Part shown: piece after piece, positions 19,955 through 31,384 of the stretch
Layout: every line of letters begins with the position of its first letter
Numbering within the stretch: the first letter of the stretch is position 1
NCBI GenBank assembly: GCA_013368325.1
Contig: JAACJK010000119.1
Coordinates: 1-64,000 of the forward strand
Direction of reading: 5' to 3'
DNA from: Ephemerocybe angulata
Taxonomy: Eukaryota; Basidiomycota; Agaricomycetes; Agaricales; Psathyrellaceae
DNA: 64,000 nucleotides
Translations under genes and position numbers: made by a program
Notes under the pieces: model-generated
Seen by the model: the letters and a program-made list of their open reading frames with translations, nothing else
Databases searched by the model: none
Told to the model about the DNA's origin: nothing

Positions 19955-21982
19955 ATGTATTTATCAATAATATTATTACCTTTATTAGGTTCAATAGTTT
20001 CAGGATTTCTGGGAAGAAAAGTAGGAGTTACAGGATCTAAAATAATTACTTGTACTTGTTTAATTTTAACTTCTTTATTAATAAGTATAGCTTATTATGA
20101 AGTAGGAATAAGTGGAACAGTAGTAACAATAGATTTAGGAAGTTGGATAGAATCAGAATTAATGCAAATCAAATGGGAATTTTATTTTGATCAATTAACA
20201 GTTTCTTTAGGTATAGCAGTAGTATATTGTTCAACTTTGATACATATCTATACTATAGATTATTTATCTTCAGATCCTCATAATCAAAGATTTTTTTCTT
20301 ATTTATCAGCCTTTACAGCAGGAATGTTATTTTTAATATGTGGTGGAAATTTCTTTGTAATGTTTGTAGGATGGGAAGCAATAGGAGTAGTATCTTATTT
20401 ATTAATTAATTATTATTTTACTAGAATACAAGCAAATAAATCAGCCATATTAGCCTTTACAATGAATAGAGGTGGAGATATGTTAATGAGTATAGGATTT
20501 TTTTCTATCTTTTCTTTATTAGGAACTTTAAATTATTCTCAAGTATTTTCATTAATACCTTATATGAATGAAACTGCTATTACTATTATATCTTTATTAT
20601 TATTAGGTGGTGCTTTAGCCAAAAGTGCTAATATACCTTTACATTCTTGGTTACCTGGAAGTATGGAAGCACCTACACCTGTAAGTGCCTTATTACATGC
20701 CGCAACACTGGTAACCGCAGGAATATATTTATTATTACGATGTTCACCAATATTAGAATATAGTAGTACAACATTATTAATAATAACAATAATAGGAAGT
20801 AGTACAGCTTTTTTTGCTGGAACTGCAGGTTTATTACAAAATGATTTAAAAAGAATCATAGCTTTCAGTACTATATCTCAATTAGGATATATGATGATGG
20901 CAATTGGATTAAGTCAATATAATGTAGCTTTAATGCATACCGTTAACCATGCTTTTTTTAAAGCCTTATTATTTTTAGGAGCTGGAGCAGTAATTCATTC
21001 ATTTGCTGACGAACAAGATGTCAGAAAAATGGGTGGATTAATAAAATTTTTACCATTTACTTATGCAGTAATGTTAACAGGAACTTTAAGTTTATTAGCT
21101 ACTCCTTATTTAACAGGATTTTATAGTAAAGATTTAATTTTAGAATTAGCTTTTGGTAATTATAGTTTTAGTGGTATGTTTGCTTATATTTTAGGTAGTC
21201 TAACAGCAGGAATAACTGCTTTTTATAGTTTTAGATTAATAAGTTTAGTTTTTTTAACTTATCCTAATGCACCTAAAAATTATTATTTAAATACTCATGA
21301 AAGTAATATAGCAACTATTATTCCTTTATTAATTTTATCTTTATTTAGTATATTTTTTGGTTATTTATTAAGTGATGTTTATGTGGGTGTAGGTTCTGAT
21401 TTTTTTGCTAATTCTTTATTTACTCATCCTAATAATTTAACTTTAATTGAAGCTGAATTTTCTTTAAATCCTTTTATTAAATTATTACCGGCTATTATTA
21501 GTTTTATTGGTGCTAGTTTAGCAATATATTTATATCATTTACAACCTCATTTCTTAATTAATTTAACTCCATTTAATAATAATAGTACTAGAAGATCTAT
21601 TCCTATTAAATTATATAGTTTCTTTAATGGTAAATATTATTTTGATATTTTATATAATCATTTCTTAGTAAGTAAAGGTATGAAATTAGGTTATAAAATT
21701 TCTAAAGAAATAGATAGAGGTATTATTGAATTAATCGGACCTTACGGTTTATCTAATAATATTATCAATACTGGTAATAATATAGCTAAATTAGATACTG
21801 GTATAATAACTACTTATTCTTTATACATTAGTATAGCATTATTATCTTTATTAATTTTAGTTTTTACTCCTATTTTATTAAATATTTCTCTAGAAGAAAA
21901 TTATATAACATCCTTATTAAAACAAGAAATGAGACTATTTATAATATATTTAGCATCTACATTCTTTGTATTATCTGTTTAA
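19955..21982 (+). CDS. nad5: NADH dehydrogenase subunit 5
   Basis: Antiporter-like distal subunit of complex I with the long lateral helix. 675 residues. The family signature HSWLPGSMEAPTPVSALLHA is near residue 230, with many helices throughout and a long C-terminal amphipathic region. ATG start right after nad4L, TAA stop, no intron. The arm-2 copy (47383-49401) is nine bases shorter and broken into several frames, which is the heaviest damage in arm 2. Confidence 0.97.
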   Translation: MYLSIILLPLLGSIVSGFLGRKVGVTGSKIITCTCLILTSLLISIAYYEVGISGTVVTIDLGSWIESELMQIKWEFYFDQLTVSLGIAVVYCSTLIHIYTIDYLSSDPHNQRFFSYLSAFTAGMLFLICGGNFFVMFVGWEAIGVVSYLLINYYFTRIQANKSAILAFTMNRGGDMLMSIGFFSIFSLLGTLNYSQVFSLIPYMNETAITIISLLLLGGALAKSANIPLHSWLPGSMEAPTPVSALLHAATLVTAGIYLLLRCSPILEYSSTTLLIITIIGSSTAFFAGTAGLLQNDLKRIIAFSTISQLGYMMMAIGLSQYNVALMHTVNHAFFKALLFLGAGAVIHSFADEQDVRKMGGLIKFLPFTYAVMLTGTLSLLATPYLTGFYSKDLILELAFGNYSFSGMFAYILGSLTAGITAFYSFRLISLVFLTYPNAPKNYYLNTHESNIATIIPLLILSLFSIFFGYLLSDVYVGVGSDFFANSLFTHPNNLTLIEAEFSLNPFIKLLPAIISFIGASLAIYLYHLQPHFLINLTPFNNNSTRRSIPIKLYSFFNGKYYFDILYNHFLVSKGMKLGYKISKEIDRGIIELIGPYGLSNNIINTGNNIAKLDTGIITTYSLYISIALLSLLILVFTPILLNISLEENYITSLLKQEMRLFIIYLASTFFVLSV

Positions 21983-22675
21983 TTAAATAATTGGGCTATC
22001 TAATTTTTTTTGTATATCACTTTTTTTTCTATAAAGAAAAAAAAGTCAATACAAAAAAAATAACTACTAATTTTTTTTACAAAAAATAATCCAAGTCTTA
22101 TTTTTTATTCTGTTTTTATGATAAAAAAGTCAATAAATAAAAAATAAGCCCTGACCAGCACTTATTTTTGTTTTAACCCTTATCCAGTTATTTTTTTTTA
22201 TCACTTTTTTTTCTATAAAGAAAAAAAGTAAATAAAAAAATTAGAATGGCCAGTTATCACTTTTTTCCAGATATAAATAAAAAAAGTCAACTACTACAAA
22301 ATTGATTAGTATCACTTTTTGATCTGTTACTTACTAATCCAGGCCTTAGGCCAGTTGTAGTAAAAAAAAAAATTGATAAGGTTTTTATAACAAAAGTGAT
22401 AGATTAAAATTACTTAATTTTTTTTTAAGAAAAACAAAAAAAAATAACTGAACAGAAACAAAAATAAGTGCTGTTAGTAATATAAGTAAAATATATTTAC
22501 TGGCCTTAATTATATTACTTACCGCAGGGTTTTTTATTTATAACTTTTTTTTTAAAAAACCCTGCGGTAAGTAACAAAAGTGATAAGGTAAAAAATAAGT
22601 AAATAAAAAAAATTACTGGCCATTCTAATTTTTTTTTTGTATTTGTTACAAAAAAAATAACTGAAGGTTATTGAG
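21983..22675. repeat. long hairpin-repeat spacer between nad5 and nad2
   Basis: About 690 nt, no gene. It contains a GGCTATCTAATTTT element with a TCACTTTTTTTTC stem nested inside it (about 21993-22069), a CTTACTAATCC...TTGATAAGG element (22329-22381), paired ACCGCAGGGTTT and AACCCTGCGGTAAG modules (22518-22575), and a GGCCATTCTAATT stem ending at the nad2 leader. Confidence 0.7.
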
Positions 22676-24256
22676 ATGTTGTTTTCTACAATCTTAATTT
22701 TAATAGTGGCTAAGGCCCTTCCTTTAAAAAGAATAACTTCTATTCATTTTACAAGAATTACTGCTATAATATTATTACTATCAGGTATATTAAGTTTTAA
22801 TATCACATATATTCAGTCAATTGGATCTGGTATAGGATTATATAGTGGATTATTTCAAATAACAAATTTAAGTAGTATGATTGAATTATTTTTATTAATA
22901 ATAGGTTTTATGATTTTAATAGGTTGGCCTATTCTTAAAGAAGAAAGTAATCTTAATATAGATTATTCTATAATAGTATTATTTAGTACTTTAGGTTCAA
23001 GTTTATTAATTTCTAGTTTTGATTTAATTTCATTCTATTTAAGTATAGAATTACAATCATTTGGATTATATATTTTAACTACTTTATATAGAAATTCAGA
23101 GATTCATGGAATAAATGCAAGTAATGCAGGTTTAAAATATTTCTTATTAGGTGGTTTCTCCTCCGCTATAATATTATTAGGTGCAGGTTTAATATATTCT
23201 TATACTGGATTAACTCAAATAGAATCAATATATACTTTAATAAGTAGTTCAAATATGGATTATGTTATAACAGGTACTTTATTAGGTATTTTATTAATAG
23301 TTATAGGTTTATTATTTAAAATAGCTGCTGCTCCATTACATAATTGGTCTCCAGATGTATATGATGAAGCACCAACAATAGTAACAATTTGGTTAACAAT
23401 AATGCCTAAAATATCTATATTAATATTATTATTAGAATTATATTCTCCTTTCGCTTCTTTAATTAATCCTTTAAGCTCTGGATTAGGATTGAATACATTT
23501 TTATTATTAAAAATTGTAATATTAATAAGTGCTATTTTTTCTTTAATTTTAGGAACAGTTGTTGGTTTAGCTCAAAATAAAATAAAACGATTATTAGCCT
23601 ATAGTACTATATCACATATAGGTTTTATTTTATTAGCTTTAGCTATAAATACTGAACAATCTATAGATTCATTTATCTTTTATTTATTTCAATATATTAT
23701 TACTAATTTAAATATTTTTTTAATTTTATTAGCTATATCTTATATTAATTCTATTCCTAAAATTTTTTCTAATTATTCTATAGAAATTTTAGATATTAGA
23801 TTTTTAAACGATTTACAAGGTTTATTCTGGAAGAATCCTATATTAAGTTTAACTTTAACTATTTCTTTATTCTCTATGGCTGGAATTCCTCCTTTAATTG
23901 GTTTCTTTTCTAAACAATTTGTATTAAATTCTGCCTTAGATCAAGGTTATTATTTTATGAGTATATTAGCAATAATAGTTAGTGTAATAAGTGCTTCTTA
24001 TTACTTAAAAATTATTAAAATTATGCATACCGATCCAAATGGACAGCTGGCCATTCGGCCTGCAATAGATCAAATTAATTCTAATAAAATAATCACGGGA
24101 CAGGAAGTAGGGTTGGTAACAAACAATACATGGTCCAATTCATTTCATATTTTTATTATTTCTTCTTTAACTTTATTCATATTATTTTTCATTTGTAAAC
24201 CGATATTAATATTAAGTAGTACTCAAGTACTGTCTTTAACATTTTTTAAATTATAA
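22676..24256 (+). CDS. nad2: NADH dehydrogenase subunit 2, with a hairpin repeat in frame
   Basis: Antiporter-like membrane subunit of complex I. 526 residues, many helices, signature [13 protein letters not shown] near residue 223. Its final A is the first base of the nad3 ATG, the standard fungal nad2-nad3 overlap. Near the C-terminus, the loop between the last two helices contains the dispersed hairpin CTGGCCATTCGGCCTG at 24047-24062, translated within NGQLAIRPAIDQ. The surrounding segment looks like an insertion tolerated in a variable loop. The arm-2 copy (45122-46697) is five bases shorter and frameshifted. Confidence 0.96.
   Translation: MLFSTILILIVAKALPLKRITSIHFTRITAIILLLSGILSFNITYIQSIGSGIGLYSGLFQITNLSSMIELFLLIIGFMILIGWPILKEESNLNIDYSIIVLFSTLGSSLLISSFDLISFYLSIELQSFGLYILTTLYRNSEIHGINASNAGLKYFLLGGFSSAIILLGAGLIYSYTGLTQIESIYTLISSSNMDYVITGTLLGILLIVIGLLFKIAAAPLHNWSPDVYDEAPTIVTIWLTIMPKISILILLLELYSPFASLINPLSSGLGLNTFLLLKIVILISAIFSLILGTVVGLAQNKIKRLLAYSTISHIGFILLALAINTEQSIDSFIFYLFQYIITNLNIFLILLAISYINSIPKIFSNYSIEILDIRFLNDLQGLFWKNPILSLTLTISLFSMAGIPPLIGFFSKQFVLNSALDQGYYFMSILAIIVSVISASYYLKIIKIMHTDPNGQLAIRPAIDQINSNKIITGQEVGLVTNNTWSNSFHIFIISSLTLFILFFICKPILILSSTQVLSLTFFKL
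24047..24062. repeat. CTGGCC/GGCCTG hairpin inside the nad2 coding sequence
   Basis: CTGGCCATTCGGCCTG is the same core seen in spacers at about 5831, 9199, 14661, 19094 and 28251. Here it is in the reading frame of nad2. Confidence 0.85.
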
Positions 24257-24645
24257 TGACAAATTTATTATTTTTATTTATTTTTATTCCTATTTTAGCT
24301 TTTATTTTATTAGCTTTAAATATTTTATTAGCTACTCATAATCCTGATGAAGCTAAAAATTCGACTTATGAATGTGGTTTTATAGCTTTACCTGAACAAA
24401 CTCGTTCTACATTTCAAATACACTTTATGATTGTAGCTTTATTATTCTTAATTTTTGATTTAGAAATTTTATTATTATTTCCATTAGCTGTTTCTTTATA
24501 TCAAATTTCCATTTTCGGTTTATCAATAGGAATTATTTTTTTCGTAGTTTTAACTATTGGTTTTGTATTAGAAATAGGTAGTGGAGCTATTTCTCTGAAT
24601 AATACTGGGATTAATCCCAGTCCTAATTTTTTAAAAAAAAAATAA
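24256..24645 (+). CDS. nad3: NADH dehydrogenase subunit 3
   Basis: Complex I subunit whose first loop borders the quinone site. 129 residues, three helices. The conserved loop STYECGFIALPEQTRSTF with its Cys near residue 39 is present, as is the acidic helix FLIFDLEILLLFPL. It overlaps nad2 by one base. The arm-2 copy (44735-45122) is two bases shorter. Confidence 0.97.
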   Translation: MTNLLFLFIFIPILAFILLALNILLATHNPDEAKNSTYECGFIALPEQTRSTFQIHFMIVALLFLIFDLEILLLFPLAVSLYQISIFGLSIGIIFFVVLTIGFVLEIGSGAISLNNTGINPSPNFLKKK

Positions 24646-25207
24646 GTAGCCCAATTATCACTTTTTTTATATAAATAAAAAAAGTCAACTACTACAAAAT
24701 TGATTAGACTATCTTTGTTGACTTTTTTTTATCTATCTGTTGACTAATTTTAATCTATCACTTTTTTATTAACAATAAAAAAGTCAACAGATCAAATAAA
24801 GATACTGGCCCTTCTAATTTTTTTTTTAAAAAAAAAAAAATAACTGCAGATAAAAAAAGTGACTAAATAAACAAAAATAACCCTTTTGTTATACTTATTT
24901 CTGTTGTTATTAGATATAATTTCAGCATAATTTTTGTTTTGTTACTATCACTTACTAATTAATTTTTTTTGTTAAAACAAACAAAAAAAAACCTACCCTA
25001 GATATTGAAAAAATTAGTTTATTCCTATATAAGAAACAAAAACACTTATTACTTACTTTTTTTTATGTTGACTTTTGTTCTTTTTATTTTTTTGTTTCAC
25101 AAACAAGAACAAAAAAATTAGGTAGCCCTGCTAATTTTTATTCTAGTAGGGCGATTGCCCAATTATTTTTTTAACAAAAAAAATTAGTAATAAAAGTGTT
25201 GAAATTA
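24646..25207. repeat. hairpin-repeat spacer between nad3 and tRNA-Ser(UGA)
   Basis: No gene. It includes GGCCCTTCTAATTTTTT/ATAACTGCAG, CAGCATAATTTTTG, AGTAGGGCGATTGCCC and GTAGCCCTGCTAATTTTT modules. Confidence 0.65.
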
Positions 25208-25294
25208 GGGCATTTGGTCGAGTCTGGTTTATGGCGCTCGTCTTGAAAACGAGTACTTTCAAAAAAGTCGTCGGTTCGAATCCGACAGTGCCCG
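25208..25294 (+). tRNA. trnS: tRNA-Ser (UGA), long variable arm
   Basis: Acceptor GGGCATT/AGTGCCC, anticodon stem CTCGT/ACGAG with loop CTTGAAA (anticodon TGA), long variable arm TACTTTCAAAAAAGT, T arm GTCGG-TTCGAAT-CCGAC. 87 nt, class II. Confidence 0.92.
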
Positions 25295-25374
25295 ATTCCT
25301 TCATTTTTTTTCTGTTTGTATCTCTTTTTGCGACCTAGTACTACAGATCGAAAAAGAAAAGTCAACAGAAAAAA

Positions 25375-25720
25375 ATAGGGTGAAGGAATGGAGGGAGTTC
25401 AAAAGTGGTTATTGAGGTTTCTAGATTCCCCGAGACTTAACAGTTATGAGGTTAAAATTAAAAAAGGTGCTTATTCAAATTCATGTTAATAGACGGCCTA
25501 TTCTACTCTTGGAAAGTCGCTAAGGAAAAGAGGAGAAAGAAAGTTGAAACTGAAAAAAAATAAACAGCGGTTTAACCAGTACTTATTTTTTAGGGCCAGA
25601 AAAATAAGTACCTGCCATAGCTAGTCAAGGGAAAGAATAAAAAACTTCGAACCCCCTTCCAATTAAAAAATCAATAACCCTTTAACCCCTTTAGCCCTAC
25701 GGAAAAAAAAAAAAACGGAC
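25375..25720. ncRNA. candidate structured RNA in a GC-richer, repeat-poor spacer
   Basis: About 330 nt between tRNA-Ser(UGA) and tRNA-Arg(UCU) differ from the other spacers: higher G+C, few dispersed hairpins and no ORF. The plus strand holds CTTGGAAAGTCGC at about 25519. GGAAAGTC resembles the conserved P4 5' strand of mitochondrial RNase P RNA, but I could not find a convincing 3' partner (ACAGA-type) downstream. RNase P RNA is therefore only a candidate. It may instead be a degenerate gene remnant. Confidence 0.25.
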
Positions 25721-25991
25721 TTATTTATTTTTTGGACTTATTTTTTTTTTTATCACTATCACTTACTAATTAATTTTTTTTGTATTGTTACAAAAAAAAT
25801 TGATAAGGGTTATCTGTTCAGTTATTTTTTTTTTGTTTTTATTGACTTTTTTTATTTATATAAAAAAAGTGATAAAAAAATAAAGAATGGCCAGTAATTT
25901 TAATCTATCACTTACCGCAGGGTTTTTTTATAATTAAAGTCACAGATCAAAAAGTTATAGATTAAAAAAAGTCAAGAAAAAAAAAATAAGC

Positions 25992-26027
25992 CCATTTCCA
26001 TTTCCATTTCCATTTCCATTTCCATTT
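25992..26027. repeat. CCATTT hexanucleotide tandem repeat
   Basis: Six consecutive CCATTT units, followed by one more CATTTT-like unit, just upstream of tRNA-Arg(UCU). It is unlike the palindromic families. The mirror copy is at about 43366-43402. Confidence 0.9.
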
Positions 26028-26046
26028 TCATTACCCAAGAAAATAA

Positions 26047-26118
26047 ATTCTTTTAGTTCAATGGTTAGAACGGCATTCTTCTAAAGTGCATATTCTGGTT
26101 CGAATCCGGAAAAGAATA
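26047..26118 (+). tRNA. trnR: tRNA-Arg (UCU)
   Basis: Acceptor ATTCTTT/AAAGAAT, D stem GTTC/GAAC, anticodon stem GCATT/AGTGC with loop CTTCTAA (anticodon TCT), T arm TCTGG-TTCGAAT-CCGGA. Reads AGR codons. Confidence 0.9.
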
Positions 26119-26530
26119 CTTATAAATAAATTAAATATATCAAAAAAAAAATAATGTAGGGTTGGTTTTTTACTAATCCAGGCCTTAGGCCAGTTGTAGT
26201 AAAAAAAAAAATTGATAAGGTTTTTGTTTATCACTTTTTTCAGGCTTAATTTATCACTTTTTTTCTTTTGAACAGAAAGAAAAAAAGTCAGTAATTAGAT
26301 AATAAGGGCCAGCAAAAAAAAAAAAAGTAAGAAACCCTGCGGTAAAATTTAATTGGGCTTATTTTTATCACTTTTTTTTTATAAAAAAAGTCAACAACCA
26401 AAAAAAAAAATAAGCCCAATTGTTGTATCACTTTTTTTATCTGCAGTTATTTTTTAAAAAAAAAAAAATTAGAATGGCCAGTAGGATAGATAAAAAAGTC
26501 AACAGATAAAAATTATAAGGAAAAAATTTA
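26119..26530. repeat. hairpin-repeat spacer between tRNA-Arg(UCU) and tRNA-Ser(GCU)
   Basis: No gene. It contains an inverted CTTACTAATCC...TTGATAAGG element (about 26170-26221), AACCCTGCGGTAAAA, GGGCTTATTTTT/AAAATAAGCCC nested around a TCAC...GTC stem, and GGCCAGT. Confidence 0.65.
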
Positions 26531-26612
26531 GGAATAATCGTCATTGGTAAGATAACACGATTGCTAATCGTTTGGGCTAGTACCCTTGGGCGTTCGACTC
26601 GCCCTTATTCCG
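26531..26612 (+). tRNA. trnS: tRNA-Ser (GCU), long variable arm
   Basis: Acceptor GGAATAA/TTATTCC, anticodon loop TTGCTAA (anticodon GCT), long variable arm GGGCTAGTACCC, T arm GGGCG-TTCGACT-CGCCC. Class II. Confidence 0.9.
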
Positions 26613-26698
26613 TCAAATTAATTAAAGTTGGGCTTATTTCAGTTTTAAACAACTGCGGTAAAAAATAACTGAACAGATAGAAAGAAAAAAAGTGATAA

Positions 26699-26781
26699 GG
26701 GCAGGTGATCCGATTGGTAATGGTGGTTCTCTGTAAAAGAATTGGTTAACGCCGTTAAAGGTTCGATTCCTTTTCTGCTCA
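26699..26781 (+). tRNA. trnY: tRNA-Tyr (GUA), long variable arm
   Basis: Acceptor GGGCAGG/TCTGCTC, anticodon stem GTTCT/AGAAT with loop CTGTAAA (anticodon GTA), long variable arm, T arm AAAGG-TTCGATT-CCTTT. The class II form is usual for fungal mitochondrial tRNA-Tyr. A small minus-strand ORF across it is not a gene. Confidence 0.9.
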
Positions 26782-27111
26782 AATAAAATAAATAATTTCC
26801 AGCTATCACTAATTTTTTAGTTGACTTCCGCACTAGCTAAGGCTATTGGGCTTAATTTTTAGTCTTTTTGTTTTTATTGACTAATTTTTTTTTTTTACAA
26901 AAAAAAAAAAAAGTGATAATAAGAATAACCCTTATTTTTTTTAAGGCCTAATATTGACTTTTTTTATTTATATCACTTACCGCAGGGTTTTTATAAAAAC
27001 CTTATCAATTTTTTTTAACTACAACTGGCCTAAGGCCTGGATTAGTAAGTAATAAAAAAAGTGATAACCCTTGCGGTAAAAAACAAAAAAAAAAAATAAG
27101 CCCTACTTTGA
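26782..27111. repeat. hairpin-repeat spacer between tRNA-Tyr and tRNA-Met
   Basis: Contains a CCTTATCAAT...GGATTAGTAAG element (about 27000-27050) nested between ACCGCAGGGTTT and AACCCTTGCGGTAAA modules. No gene. Confidence 0.65.
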
Positions 27112-27184
27112 GCTGAAATAGTTTAAAAGGTTAAAACTTACCACTCATGACGGTAAAATAAAGGTTCGATTCCTTTTTTCGGCA
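27112..27184 (+). tRNA. trnM: tRNA-Met (CAU), copy 2
   Basis: Acceptor GCTGAAA/TTTCGGC, D stem GTTT/AAAC, anticodon loop CTCATGA (anticodon CAT), T arm AAAGG-TTCGATT-CCTTT. Clearly different in sequence from the CAU tRNAs at 3699 and 32468. Confidence 0.88.
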
Positions 27185-27554
27185 AGAGTAAAAACAGGTT
27201 AAAAGCTACTGAAAAAAAATAACTATCTTTCCTTAAGGAAACAACCAGCATATCTAATTTCAATATCTTATAAATATCCTAAATATCTCAATTGGGCTTA
27301 TTTTTTAAGCCCTACAAATTTTTTTTAGTATAAATATTTTAATTGACTTTTTTTTTTATCTGTTGACTTTTTATTGTTAATACAAAAAGTGATACAAACA
27401 AAAAAAAAAGTCAACATAAAAAAGTGATAAAAAAAGAGATAGCTCTTTTTTTTTTTTGATAAATAAAAAAATTAGCAGGGCTACCGCCCAGAAAACCTAA
27501 TTTTTAAAATAAAACAATAAAGAGCACATAATAAACAAACAAATAATATTAAAA
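27185..27554. repeat. spacer upstream of atp8
   Basis: A/T stems plus AGCAGGGCTACCGCCCAG at about 27474. The last 60 nt before atp8 are repeat-free. No gene. Confidence 0.6.
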
Positions 27555-27716
27555 ATGCCTCAATTAATACCTTTTTTCTTCTTTAATCAAATATTCTTTT
27601 CATTTGTTGTTTTATTTAGTATAATTTATATTTTTTCAAAATATATTTTACCTCAATTTACATTTCAACAAGTTATTAGATTATATATAACTAAATTAAG
27701 TAATAATGGAAGATAA
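27555..27716 (+). CDS. atp8: ATP synthase subunit 8
   Basis: 53 residues, [20 protein letters not shown] at the start, one membrane helix (about 12-31) and a basic C-terminus. The MPQL-xPF start and the length are typical of fungal Atp8, a peripheral-stalk F0 subunit. ATG start, TAA stop. It lies between tRNA-Met and cox1, all on plus. The copy at 41678-41839 has identical length. Confidence 0.95.
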   Translation: MPQLIPFFFFNQIFFSFVVLFSIIYIFSKYILPQFTFQQVIRLYITKLSNNGR

Positions 27717-29961
<2,245 letters not shown>

Positions 29962-30423
29962 TCACTTTTTTATCACTGATAGCTGGCCATTCTAATTTTT
30001 TTTTTTAAAAAAAATAACTGCAGATAAAAAAAGTCAACAGATCAAAAAGTCTTAAACCCTTCTGTTTAGCAACTAATTTTTTAGTTACTAATTTAGCTGT
30101 AATTATTACTTATTTTTTTTTTTTGTTTGTTTGTTTTAGTAGTTATTTTTTTTTGTAACAAATACAAAAAAAATTAGATTGCCCAATTATTTTTTTTTTA
30201 TTTTATTGACTTATTACTAAGTAATTTTTTTTACAACAGATAAAAAAAGTGATACTGGCCATTCTAATTTTTTTATCACTTTTTTTATCTATCACTGATA
30301 GCTGGCCAATCTAATTTTTTTTTTTAAAAAAATAACTGCAGATAAAAAAAGTCAAGTAAAAACAAAAAAAATAACTGAGCAGATAACCCTGCGGTAAGTG
30401 ATAAACAAAAAAAATAACTGAAC
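29962..30423. repeat. hairpin-repeat spacer between cox1 and the orf165 leader
   Basis: Contains three GGCCATTCTAATT/GGCCAATCTAATT-ATAACTGCAG stems, an AGTTATTTTTTTTGTAACAA element and an AACCCTGCGGTAAGTG module. No gene. Confidence 0.65.
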
Positions 30424-30679
30424 AGTAACAAAATAAAAGTAAATTAGAGACAGAGCTATCTTAATTTAACTAATCATAGTATTAAGTAATTAAACCTTTC
30501 ACTTTTTTTATGTTGACTAATTTATTTATCTATCACTTTTTTCCAGATAAAGATAAAAAAGTCAACAGAATAAAAATTAGTGATAACTGGCCTAATTTTT
30601 TTGTTCTTTTTACAAAAAAATAACGGCCTGGTGAGGCAATAAATTTTTATTTATACTACTAAATCGAATCAATTAAAAA
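30424..30679 (+). promoter_or_regulatory. conserved leader upstream of orf165 (longest form)
   Basis: Same outer sequence as the orf242 and cox3 leaders (AGAGACAGAGCTATCTTAAT ... GAGGCAATAAATTT ... ACTAAATCGAATCAATTAAA, then ATG). The internal hairpin (30499-30634) is 136 nt and holds at least three nested stems, against 17 nt in orf242 and 72 nt in cox3. Confidence 0.65.
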
Positions 30680-31177
30680 ATGGATAAGTTAATATGAGCT
30701 TTTAAGGAATTAACAAATAATGTAAATATGGGTTTAAATCAAGGTGTGAATCTTTTAAGATATGGAAAAGATGAAGCAGGTAAATTTAGTGGATCAAGTA
30801 TGTTAGAGGAAAACGAAGTATTAAGTCCCTTATTAGAACTTCTGTTAACTGAATTAAAATTATATTTTTTATTATTAATCGAAATATTTTTATTGTTTTA
30901 TATTGTTTACTCCCATTCTAATTTTTTTTTGTTAAAAAAAATAACTGAACAGAAGAATATTATAAATAAAACAGGAAAATTTAATGATTATTATTTTATT
31001 GTATTATTTATTTTAATTTTTATTACTATTATTTTTATATTGTGTGTTCTTTATTTTATAAATTTAGAACTAATATGTAATATAGATGAATATATCGAAG
31101 TTCATAATAATTATCGTAGAAATAAAATTTCAACTGGCACAAGGCCTGCTGAAATTGAAATAATTAAGGGGGGTTAG
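30680..31177 (+). CDS. free-standing hypothetical ORF (orf165), chimeric, one in-frame TGA
   Basis: The ATG at 30680 with TGA (30695-30697) read as Trp gives 165 residues. If TGA were a stop, the next start would be the ATG at 30728. Residues 1-29 align with orf242 (WAFKELTNN against LAFRELTNN), which supports both the start and TGA as Trp. After that it is unrelated: two probable membrane helices (about 59-78 and 104-127) and a polar C-terminus. Two dispersed hairpins are inside the frame: a CATTCTAATTTTTTTTT/AAAATAACTG stem at about 30914-30951 and CTGGCACAAGGCCTG at 31134-31148. It may be a chimera of a captured 5' end and repeat-rich DNA, and may not be functional. The arm-2 copy is 38225-38722. 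Confidence 0.5.
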
Positions 31178-31384
31178 GAATCTTAGCTTCAACAAATTTA
31201 AATAGAAAAAATTTAATTACCAGGCCGTTATTTTTTTGTAAAAAGAACAAAAAAATTAGGCCAGGTATCACTTTTTTTTTTTAATATAAATAAAAAACCC
31301 TTATCAATTTTTACTAAAAAATTGATTAGTAAGTAACTAAAGTAGGGTCTCTAAATAAAAAAAAAAAACAGCAGAATAAGAAGT
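31178..31384. repeat. convergent spacer between orf165 and rps3
   Basis: Tail-to-tail gap containing CCAGGCCGTTATTTTTTTG/CAAAAAAATTAGGCCAG and a CCCTTATCAATTTTT/AAAAATTGATTAGTAAG stem. It could serve as a 3'-processing or stop region for both transcripts. Confidence 0.5.

Noticed and set aside
20560..20859. Minus-strand 99-codon ORF inside nad5
   Set aside because: It is antisense to the conserved nad5 signature region. The plus-strand reading is clearly the gene.
25171..25365. Minus-strand ORF across tRNA-Ser(UGA), and the similar ORF at 26645-26833 across tRNA-Tyr
   Set aside because: Both cover well-formed tRNA genes on the other strand and their mirror copies appear only because of the duplication.
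25992..26027. CRISPR-like array
   Set aside because: Six direct hexamers with no spacers, in mitochondrial DNA. The other repeated modules are palindromes without regular spacing.
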